DNA of 5,677 bases from Rhodococcus sp. (in: high G+C Gram-positive bacteria) (lineage in GTDB: Bacteria > Actinomycetota > Actinomycetes > Mycobacteriales > Mycobacteriaceae). The notes beneath the pieces are model-generated. The model did no database searches. It was not told the DNA's origin and saw only the letters and a list, made by a program, of their open reading frames with translations. The stretch spans positions 1-5,677 of the forward strand of contig JAAYXN010000124.1 of the NCBI GenBank assembly GCA_012515885.1, in the 5' to 3' direction. A program made the translations under genes and the position numbers. Positions 1 through 4,438 of the stretch are shown piece by piece; position 1 is the stretch's first letter, and the number at the start of each line of letters is the position of its first letter.

Positions 1-114
1 GGCCAGACGGCCGGTCTCGAAGCGGATGGTGCGGGTGCCGAAGCTGCCGTTGTCGATGACGGCGGTGGCTTCGTAGACACCCTCGTCGATCTCGACTACT
101 GCATTTTCTGTCAT
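1..114 (-). CDS. pnp: Polyribonucleotide nucleotidyltransferase (PNPase), N-terminal fragment
   Basis: Only the first 38 codons lie in the window; the gene runs off the left edge. PNPase is a cytoplasmic 3'-5' exoribonuclease that degrades RNA by phosphorolysis and can also add tails; it works as a trimeric ring. The visible protein begins MTENAVVEIDEGVYEATAVI and continues with DNGSFGTRTIRFETGRLA, which matches the start of the first RNase PH-like domain of mycobacterial GpsI almost residue for residue. The ATG at 114-112 gives the family's usual N-terminus. Just upstream the RNA is purine-rich (GAAGAGAAAAGACGAAG) but lacks a clear GGAGG. rpsO lies upstream on the same strand with about 447 bp between them, the usual rpsO-pnp order, but the spacing suggests a separate promoter or a processed long leader. 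Catalytic and KH/S1 domains are outside the window. Confidence 0.95.
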   Translation of the reverse strand, partial: MTENAVVEIDEGVYEATAVIDNGSFGTRTIRFETGRLA

Positions 115-485
115 CTTCGTCTTTTCTCTTCGTCGTCTTTCGGACCGTTCCAAGCAGAATGAACGTGACGCTCCAGCGGTATGCGCGGTAGCGACAGTTG
201 CGGCTGTGGCGGCCATCGATCGAAGTTGCCGGGAGGCCGGGCGATGCCACCAAAGGGGCATCTGCGACATCCATCTATCGAGGACATCTGCGACATCCGG
301 CAACCACTACCGAGGACCGACCAGTGAACGGGTCCGAGAATTACTAGGTTGTTAAACCCTCACGAACACTACCAGTTGAGCCCGAAAGTCCAGTGAAAAC
401 ACGGGCCATGCCGCGTCTCAAACGGTCGTGTCCGAGATTCCCCCATCCCCCAAATGAATCTGCCCCCACCGAGCAGAGAAACAGC
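115..485 (-). other. Gene-free pnp upstream/leader region
   Basis: I see no convincing gene in this stretch on either strand. It should hold the pnp promoter and leader. A weak -10 candidate on the minus strand is TAGTGT (plus 366-371), preceded by GG as in the rpsO promoter, but no good -35 lies at the proper distance; TAGTAATTCT a few bases downstream is an alternative. A promoter at 366-371 would give a leader of roughly 245 nt. The leader can fold: 206-218 can pair with 242-250 (4 + 5 bp around a 4-nt bulge), enclosing a CCGG/CCGG mini-hairpin at 229-240. A 14-bp direct repeat lies at 259-298. Three C-runs at 440-477 are present without obvious meaning. Promoter placement is a guess. Confidence 0.5.
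259..298 (-). repeat. 14-bp direct repeat in the pnp leader, 26-bp period
   Basis: CATCTGCGACATCC occurs at 259-272 and again at 285-298 on the plus strand, identical in all 14 positions, with 12 bp between copies. In the pnp mRNA sense each copy reads GGATGTCGCAGATG, so two identical RNA elements would lie about 145-185 nt before the pnp start codon. No ORF or mobile element explains them. A tandem protein- or RNA-binding site is possible, but function is inference. Confidence 0.6.
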
Positions 486-517
486 GGTGGCCCGTCTCCG
501 CGGGGAGACGGGCCACC
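486..517 (-). terminator. Strong hairpin downstream of rpsO (terminator or RNase III site)
   Basis: Arms 486-499 (GGTGGCCCGTCTCC) and 504-517 (GGAGACGGGCCACC) form a perfect 14-bp GC-rich stem with a 4-nt loop at 500-503. It starts 44 nt after the rpsO stop codon in the minus-strand direction. The bases that follow on the transcript (CGCTGTTTCTCTGC) contain only a short, interrupted U-run, so intrinsic termination may be partial, which is common in actinobacteria. In Streptomyces, a hairpin between rpsO and pnp is cut by RNase III, so the structure may be a processing site rather than, or as well as, a terminator. Confidence 0.75.
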
Positions 518-532
518 AGCAAAGCTTCAGAC

Positions 533-563
533 AGCGTCAACGACGCTAGACCTGACGCAGGTC
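533..563 (-). other. Two small tandem inverted repeats at the rpsO stop
   Basis: AGCGTC-AAC-GACGCT (533-547) and GACCTG-ACG-CAGGTC (549-563) are two adjacent perfect 6-bp stems, each with a 3-nt loop. The second overlaps two bases of the rpsO TGA. Both precede the large 14-bp hairpin on the transcript, so the rpsO 3' end could carry three hairpins in a row, which would protect it from 3' exonucleases. The role is inferred from position only. Confidence 0.45.
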
Positions 564-831
564 AGCGACGCAGACCCAGACGCTCGATGAGCGTGCGGTA
601 GCGCGCAATGTCAACCTTCTGCACGTACTTGAGCAGACGACGACGGCGACCAACGAGCAGGAGCAGACCACGACGTGAGTGGTGATCGTGCTTGTGCTGC
701 TTGAGGTGCTCGGTGAGTCCAACGATGCGCTTGGTCAGCAGTGCGACCTGCGCCTCGGGGGATCCGGTGTCGGTCTCGTGCAGACCGTACTCGGAAAGAA
801 CTGCCTTCTTCTCTTCAGTGGTCAGTGCCAC
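562..831 (-). CDS. rpsO: 30S ribosomal protein S15
   Basis: S15 is a primary 16S rRNA-binding protein of the small subunit platform; it binds the helix 20-22 three-way junction and helps form bridges to the 50S subunit. The 89-residue product has the exact usual length. It shows the family signature: LHETDTGSPEAQVALLTKRI at about 17-36, the LTEHLKQHKHDHHSRRGL rRNA-binding stretch at 39-56, and GRRRRLLKYV at 61-70, ending LIERLGLRR. I chose the GTG at 831-829, which gives the family start VALTTEEKK, because AGGAG lies seven bases upstream; a longer reading from 909 adds sequence that S15 proteins do not have. It has its own promoter behind ribF and is followed by a strong hairpin before pnp. 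Confidence 0.98.
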   Translation of the reverse strand: MALTTEEKKAVLSEYGLHETDTGSPEAQVALLTKRIVGLTEHLKQHKHDHHSRRGLLLLVGRRRRLLKYVQKVDIARYRTLIERLGLRR

Positions 832-838
832 GTGTTCA

Positions 839-843
839 CTCCT
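839..843 (-). promoter_or_regulatory. rpsO ribosome binding site
   Basis: AGGAG on the minus strand, seven bases before the GTG at 831. It decides the start against the longer in-frame reading from 909. Confidence 0.85.
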
Positions 844-852
844 GGTGATGAC

Positions 853-894
853 GTTCGCGTGCAAGGATCGAAACTCGGCGCAGCCACCGCGAAC
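853..894 (-). repeat. Inverted repeat in the rpsO 5' leader
   Basis: GTTCGCG at 853-859 and CGCGAAC at 888-894 are perfect 7-bp complements around 28 nt. The structure would end nine bases before the Shine-Dalgarno sequence. Leaders of rpsO often carry an S15-binding fold for autoregulation, and those folds differ between phyla; whether this is one is inference. Confidence 0.35.
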
Positions 895-915
895 CGCAGC
901 ACACACCAACCGAGC

Positions 916-944
916 ATCCTACCAGAAGCAGGTAGAGGGTCGAA
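916..944 (-). promoter_or_regulatory. Probable rpsO promoter
   Basis: On the minus strand TTCGAC (944-939) and TAGGAT (921-916) are separated by exactly 17 bp, a good sigma-A-type pair for actinobacteria. Transcription would start near 910, giving a leader of about 80 nt. The -35 box begins two bases beyond the ribF stop codon, so rpsO can be transcribed independently of ribF. Confidence 0.65.
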
Positions 945-946
945 AA

Positions 947-1915
947 CTACGCTTCGCTCGCTGCCAATCGACGACGGGCATCGATGGCGTCTTCACCCAT
1001 TTGTGTGATGAGGTCGTCGACGGAGTTGAACTTGACCATCCCGCGCAGACGCGCGACGAAATCGACCGCAACGTGCTGGCCGTAAAGGTCCGCTTCACCG
1101 TCGAGCACGAATGCCTCGACGGTGCGTGCACGCCCAGAGAATGTGGGGTTGGTGCCGACGGAGACTGCCGCCATGTAGCGCTCGCCTGGGATGACGCTGC
1201 CAAGTTTTTCGCCGTGACCAAGGACGGTGAACCAGGCCGCATACACCCCGTCGGCGGGGATCGCTGAGTGCATGGGCGGTGCGACGTTGGCGGTGGGGTA
1301 TCCGAGCTGTTTGCCGCGGCCGTCACCGTGGACGACGACGCCCTCAAGGCGGTGTGGCCGCCCGAATGCTTCGTTGGCAGCTTCCATATCGCCCGCGTCG
1401 ACGCAGGCGCGGATGTACGTCGAGGACAGCGTCACTGCGTGCTCGCCGAGCAGGGTGACTCCGTCTACAGCGAACCCGAATCGAGTGCCGATGGCGCGCA
1501 GCAAATCCACGTTGCCCGCGGCCTTCTTGCCGAACGTGAAGTTCTCGCCGACCACGACTTCCGCCACATGCATCCGCTCAACGAGAATTTCGTGGGCGTA
1601 GCGCTCGGGCGTGAGCTTCATGAACTCTGAGGTGAACGGCATGACGCAGAAAACGTCAATGCCCAGTTCCTCGGCAAGTTCGGCTCGGCGCGCCAGCGTC
1701 GTCAATTGAGCCGGATGACTACCTGGGCGCACCACTTCCATGGGATGCGGATCGAAAGTCATAAGGACACTGGGGATTCCGCGTCTACGGGCGGCTTCTA
1801 CTGCTCGACTAATCAACTGCGCGTGTCCGCGGTGGACACCGTCGAAAACGCCGATCGTGAGCACACACCGACCCCAGTCGGCAGGAACCTCATCGAGACC
1901 ACGCCATCTCAGCAC
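947..1915 (-). CDS. ribF: Bifunctional riboflavin kinase / FAD synthetase
   Basis: RibF phosphorylates riboflavin to FMN and then adenylylates FMN to FAD in the cytoplasm. The 322-residue product has both domains: an N-terminal nucleotidyltransferase-like FAD synthetase domain (about 15-170) with IGVFDGVHRGH at 21-31, TFDPHP at 53-58, the VVVGENFTFGKKAAG segment at 120-134 and SSTYIRA at 164-170; and a C-terminal flavokinase domain (about 185-312) with GDGRGKQLGYPTAN at 197-210, TNPTF at 255-259 and a likely catalytic Glu in TVEAFVLD at 265-272. I chose the GTG at 1915-1913, which gives VLRWRGLDEVPADWG and aligns with the mycobacterial MQRWRG start. An upstream in-frame GTG at 1951 is disfavoured because it lies inside the predicted -35 box. 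rpsO follows on the same strand; mntR is divergent. Confidence 0.96.
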   Translation of the reverse strand: MLRWRGLDEVPADWGRCVLTIGVFDGVHRGHAQLISRAVEAARRRGIPSVLMTFDPHPMEVVRPGSHPAQLTTLARRAELAEELGIDVFCVMPFTSEFMKLTPERYAHEILVERMHVAEVVVGENFTFGKKAAGNVDLLRAIGTRFGFAVDGVTLLGEHAVTLSSTYIRACVDAGDMEAANEAFGRPHRLEGVVVHGDGRGKQLGYPTANVAPPMHSAIPADGVYAAWFTVLGHGEKLGSVIPGERYMAAVSVGTNPTFSGRARTVEAFVLDGEADLYGQHVAVDFVARLRGMVKFNSVDDLITQMGEDAIDARRRLAASEA

Positions 1916-1922
1916 ATAGTGA

Positions 1923-1951
1923 AGCCTACGACGTGAGCGCGAGATGGTCAC
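1923..1951 (-). promoter_or_regulatory. Probable ribF promoter, leaderless transcript
   Basis: On the minus strand GTGACC (1951-1946; four of six match TTGACA) and TAGGCT (1928-1923) are 17 bp apart. Only seven bases (TCACTAT) separate the -10 box from the GTG at 1915, so transcription would begin at or next to the start codon. No Shine-Dalgarno sequence is present, which agrees with a leaderless mRNA. Confidence 0.6.
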
Positions 1952-1967
1952 GTCGGGATGGCTGAGT

Positions 1968-2019
1968 TACGCCGAAATCGCATCGGTCTACGTCGCGATT
2001 TCGACCTGGTTTCGCCGTA
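1968..2019. promoter_or_regulatory. Overlapping inverted repeats between ribF and mntR
   Basis: CGAAATCGC (1973-1981) and GCGATTTCG (1995-2003) are a perfect 9-bp inverted repeat with a 13-bp spacer. A second, overlapping pair is TACGCCGAAA (1968-1977) and TTTCGCCGTA (2010-2019), complementary at nine of ten positions. Both lie in the 167-bp divergent intergenic region, outside either predicted leaderless transcript, so a DNA-binding protein is a better explanation than an RNA fold. Which regulator binds is unknown; MntR itself is only one option. Confidence 0.5.
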
Positions 2020-2070
2020 GTCTCCTGGTGGGTTATGTCCCGGTTTGCATGGAACACCACCTCCGTGTCC

Positions 2071-2076
2071 TAAGCT
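2071..2076 (+). promoter_or_regulatory. Probable mntR -10 box, leaderless transcript
   Basis: TAAGCT at 2071-2076 lies six bases (CACAAT) before the GTG at 2083, with no Shine-Dalgarno sequence, so the mRNA would begin at or within two bases of the start codon. The -35 is poor; TTGCAT at 2045-2050 is 20 bp away, longer than usual. A weak -35 could mean activator dependence or low expression. Confidence 0.5.
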
Positions 2077-2082
2077 CACAAT

Positions 2083-2805
2083 GTGAGCCCGCACAGCAAC
2101 GAACATCCCTCCACCGGCCAAGACTCTGCCCCAGAGACAGCTACTGACACGCTGACCCACGTTGCGCAGGACTACCTGAAAACCATCTGGACGGTGCAGG
2201 AGTGGGGTGAGGAGAAAGTGTCCACCAAACTCCTTGCCGAGAAAATTGGGGTCTCCGCATCGACGGTGTCCGAGGCTGTCCGCAAGCTCGCCGACCAGGG
2301 CTTGGTTGATCACGCCAAATACGGGTCCATCCAGCTCACTGAAGCCGGTCGCGTCGCGGCGGTCAGCATGGTGCGGAGGCACCGTCTCATCGAGACGTAC
2401 CTGGTCAACGAGTTGGGGTACGGCTGGGACGAGGTTCACGACGAAGCAGAAATCCTTGAGCATGCCGTGTCCGAGCTGATGATCTCGCGGATGGACGCCA
2501 AACTCGGCCACCCCGAACGCGACCCACACGGTGACCCGATCCCCGCCGTCGACGGTTCTGTTCCCACTCCCCCAGCCCGCCAGCTCAGCGAGTTCTCTGG
2601 CGGCGAGAGTGGCCGTATCGCCCGCATCTCTGATTCAGATCCGGAGATGCTGCGCTATTTCGATTCCATGGGTGTGGCGCTCGACGTGCGCGTCGAGGTT
2701 CTGGAACGACGTGCTTTCGCAGGAACTATCTGTGTGCGTATCGGTGACGATGACGCCACCATCGACCTCGGTGATCCGGCTGCACAAGCCATTTGGCTCG
2801 TGTAG
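2083..2805 (+). CDS. mntR: DtxR-family manganese-dependent repressor (MntR/SirR type)
   Basis: A cytoplasmic metal-sensing repressor, close to M. tuberculosis Rv2788 (SirR/MntR), which controls manganese uptake genes. Of 240 residues, about 1-24 are a variable tail. The winged helix-turn-helix spans about 25-88 (TKLLAEKIGVSASTVSEAVRKLADQGLVDH), followed by the dimerisation and metal domain at about 90-155 with RRHRLIETYLVNELGY and WDEVHDEAEILEHAVSE, and a C-terminal SH3/FeoA-like domain at about 165-240. By alignment with DtxR, Met10 is Asp30 and Cys102 is Glu123, with Glu126, His127, His100, Glu104 and His119 kept; Asp and Glu at those two positions are the MntR pattern and favour Mn(II) over Fe(II). 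Position 33, Glu11 in Bacillus MntR, is Lys. GTG at 2083 is the only start that fits; the ATG at 2081 is out of frame and runs straight into TGA. No transporter gene is nearby, so targets must lie elsewhere. Confidence 0.93.
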   Translation: MSPHSNEHPSTGQDSAPETATDTLTHVAQDYLKTIWTVQEWGEEKVSTKLLAEKIGVSASTVSEAVRKLADQGLVDHAKYGSIQLTEAGRVAAVSMVRRHRLIETYLVNELGYGWDEVHDEAEILEHAVSELMISRMDAKLGHPERDPHGDPIPAVDGSVPTPPARQLSEFSGGESGRIARISDSDPEMLRYFDSMGVALDVRVEVLERRAFAGTICVRIGDDDATIDLGDPAAQAIWLV

Positions 2806-2824
2806 CACTATCTGGTCGGGTAGC

Positions 2825-2840
2825 GCGTGCTTAGTCACGC
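2825..2840. other. Short hairpin in the mntR-truB convergent junction
   Basis: GCGTG (2825-2829) and CACGC (2836-2840) form a 5-bp stem around a 6-nt loop that contains most of the truB stop codon. The two genes converge with only 25 bp between stop codons. There is no T-run on either side, so it is at best a weak bidirectional terminator. Confidence 0.25.
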
Positions 2841-3748
2841 AGCGTCGCGGGCCGCACCACCATGACCGAGCTAGCTCGTCGACCCTTTTCCTGAAGGAGC
2901 GCGATGGTGTGACCCTGCGGATCAATCGCAGCGTAAACACCTTTCATACCAATAGGTTCAAGCCATCGACCCTGGCTGATCGACTCTGCTTCTTCAGCAC
3001 TGATCTGTCGATGCGGAAAAGCTGTGTGCGCGGCCGCATCGATGTCGAGGCTCACTGCTGGATTATCGGCCAGCTCAGCGAGAGTGCGGGCGTGTTCAAG
3101 AGTGAACGGGCCCACCCGCGTACGCCGCAAAGCGGTCAGATGCCCACCGGTAGCGAGCGAGGCACCCAGATCACGCGCCAGCGCGCGCACATACGTTCCG
3201 GACGAGCACTCCACCTCGACGTCCAGATCGACGAACTGGCCCTCGGTGCGGCGCGCCGCCACCTCGAACCGTGACACTGTCACCGGCCGCGCCGCGAGTT
3301 CGACTTCTTCGCCAGCCCGGATTCGGGCGTGCGCGCGCTGACCGTCCACTTTGATAGCGCTCACACCGGCCGGTACCTGCAAAATTTTGCCGGTCAGCAG
3401 CGCGACCTGCTCGGCGATCTGCTCGTCCGTCACCCCCGACGCGTCGGCGTCCGAAAGAATCTCGCCCTCCATGTCGTCGGTGGTTGTCGACTGACCCAAC
3501 CGGATCGTTGCCGTGTAGGCCTTCGTCGTCAACGACAGCAGTCCCAACATTTTCGTGGCCCGCTCGATACCGAGCACCAAGACGCCCGTAGCCATCGGGT
3601 CAAGCGTGCCGGCATGGCCGACTTTGCGGGTGTTGAGTAACTTGCGCACTTTAGCCACGACGTCGTGGCTGGTCATCCCCGCATCTTTATCGACGATGAG
3701 CAGGCCGGCACCAACAAGACCGGAAGAAGGCTTTTCACGTTCGGACAC
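2831..3748 (-). CDS. truB: tRNA pseudouridine(55) synthase TruB
   Basis: TruB converts uridine 55 in the T-loop of nearly all elongator tRNAs to pseudouridine and also helps tRNA fold. The 305-residue product has the full family layout: GLLIVDKDAGMTSHDVV at 15-31; motif II with the catalytic aspartate, GHAGTLDPMATGVL at 44-57 (Asp50, E. coli Asp48); the KAYTATIRLG strand at 76-85 with the conserved Tyr78; CSSGTYVRALARDLG at 181-195 with Arg188; and a C-terminal extension (about 240-305) resembling the PUA-like domain of the actinobacterial enzymes. The start is the GTG at 3748-3746, 24 nt after the pptT stop; there is no strong Shine-Dalgarno sequence and no other in-frame start ahead of motif I. 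It is the last gene of the dinF-pptH-pptT-truB operon and converges on mntR. Confidence 0.97.
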   Translation of the reverse strand: MSEREKPSSGLVGAGLLIVDKDAGMTSHDVVAKVRKLLNTRKVGHAGTLDPMATGVLVLGIERATKMLGLLSLTTKAYTATIRLGQSTTTDDMEGEILSDADASGVTDEQIAEQVALLTGKILQVPAGVSAIKVDGQRAHARIRAGEEVELAARPVTVSRFEVAARRTEGQFVDLDVEVECSSGTYVRALARDLGASLATGGHLTALRRTRVGPFTLEHARTLAELADNPAVSLDIDAAAHTAFPHRQISAEEAESISQGRWLEPIGMKGVYAAIDPQGHTIALLQEKGRRASSVMVVRPATLRD

Positions 3749-3772
3749 GTGGCTCGATTCTGCCAGGGCGCT

Positions 3773-4438
3773 CTACTGAACGGTGATCGCGGTGACGATC
3801 AGGCCACCACTGACCATCCACCGTCCCTCAAACGACGACAGTGGAGGCCCGCTGACGGTCTCTCCAGAAATCAGCAGCTCCGACTGAAAGCTACCGATCT
3901 GCACGTCGGTGCTGCCTGCGTCGCGCGTGAAAGTGATGTGCGCGTCTTCAAAACCGAGCCAACGTTTGGTCAGCGGAAACCACGCCTTGTAGGTGGCTTC
4001 CTTCGCACAAAACAACACGCGGTCCCAATGCACGTCTGCGGACGCGCTCGACAGCCACGTACGTTCAGCCTCAATGCTCACCGAGTTCAGAACGCCGTCC
4101 GGGAGCGCGGCGTGCGGTTCGGCATCAATACCGACGGACCGCACCGCCATGGTGTGACCGAGGACCGCGGCGCGGTATCCATCGCAGTGTGCAAGGCTGC
4201 CGGTGATACCAGTGGGCCATAGCGGCTCGCCCTTCTCGCCTTTCAGAATCGGCCCGCCAGGCACCCCCAGCTTCTCCATCGCCACACGTGCACAGTGCCG
4301 GGCGCCCGCAAATTCACGGCGTCGCTTCTCGACCGCCTTCGCAACGAGATGCTGCTCCCCCGGATGCGGAAGCAATCCCGGCGGGTCCTCGAATAGCTCC
4401 GCGGAGCTGACACCCGGAATCAGAATGCGTTCAATCAT
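3773..4438 (-). CDS. pptT: 4'-phosphopantetheinyl transferase PptT (Sfp type)
   Basis: PptT moves 4'-phosphopantetheine from coenzyme A onto a serine of acyl- and peptidyl-carrier domains; in mycobacteria it activates Pks13, other polyketide synthases and siderophore synthetases, so it is needed for mycolate-type lipids. The 221-residue product is very close to the M. tuberculosis enzyme: DPPGL at 18-22, EKRRREF at 37-43 and RHCAR at 47-51 in the N-terminal subdomain; ILKGEKGEPLWP at 64-75; GSLAHC at 80-85; the Mg-binding GIDAEPH at 103-109 (Asp105, Glu107); and FCAKEATYKAWFP at 143-155 with Lys146, Glu147 and Lys151. It is distinct from the smaller AcpS. The ATG at 4438 overlaps the pptH stop as ATGA, and GAGG lies six bases upstream inside pptH, so translation is probably coupled. 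Confidence 0.97.
   Translation of the reverse strand: MIERILIPGVSSAELFEDPPGLLPHPGEQHLVAKAVEKRRREFAGARHCARVAMEKLGVPGGPILKGEKGEPLWPTGITGSLAHCDGYRAAVLGHTMAVRSVGIDAEPHAALPDGVLNSVSIEAERTWLSSASADVHWDRVLFCAKEATYKAWFPLTKRWLGFEDAHITFTRDAGSTDVQIGSFQSELLISGETVSGPPLSSFEGRWMVSGGLIVTAITVQ

Noticed and set aside
111..296. 61-codon minus-strand open frame upstream of pnp
   Set aside because: It overlaps the pnp start out of frame, reads through the direct repeat and shows no family resemblance; a leader peptide is possible but unsupported.
393..590. 65-codon plus-strand open frame in the rpsO-pnp gap
   Set aside because: It runs through the 14-bp hairpin and into the rpsO 3' end, and has no ribosome binding site or recognisable sequence.
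874..914. A pseudoknot in the rpsO leader formed by 874-878 pairing with 910-914 across the 7-bp inverted repeat
   Set aside because: The 910-914 arm lies mostly in the spacer between the -10 box and the expected transcript start, so it would probably not be transcribed.
692..1267. 191-codon plus-strand open frame covering the rpsO promoter region and parts of rpsO and ribF
   Set aside because: It is antisense to two certain genes and to the rpsO promoter, and its translation resembles no protein family I know.
1913..2083. An FMN riboswitch ahead of ribF
   Set aside because: The predicted leaderless start leaves no room for one, and I do not see the conserved FMN-riboswitch core in the intergenic region.
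2531..3274. 247-codon plus-strand open frame across the mntR 3' end and truB
   Set aside because: It overlaps mntR in another frame and is antisense to truB; composition is that of a shadow frame.
3757..3762. CAGAAT on the minus strand as a -10 box for truB inside the pptT-truB gap
   Set aside because: It is eight bases before the truB GTG, but no acceptable -35 lies 16-19 bp upstream, and the 24-nt gap fits operon transcription.
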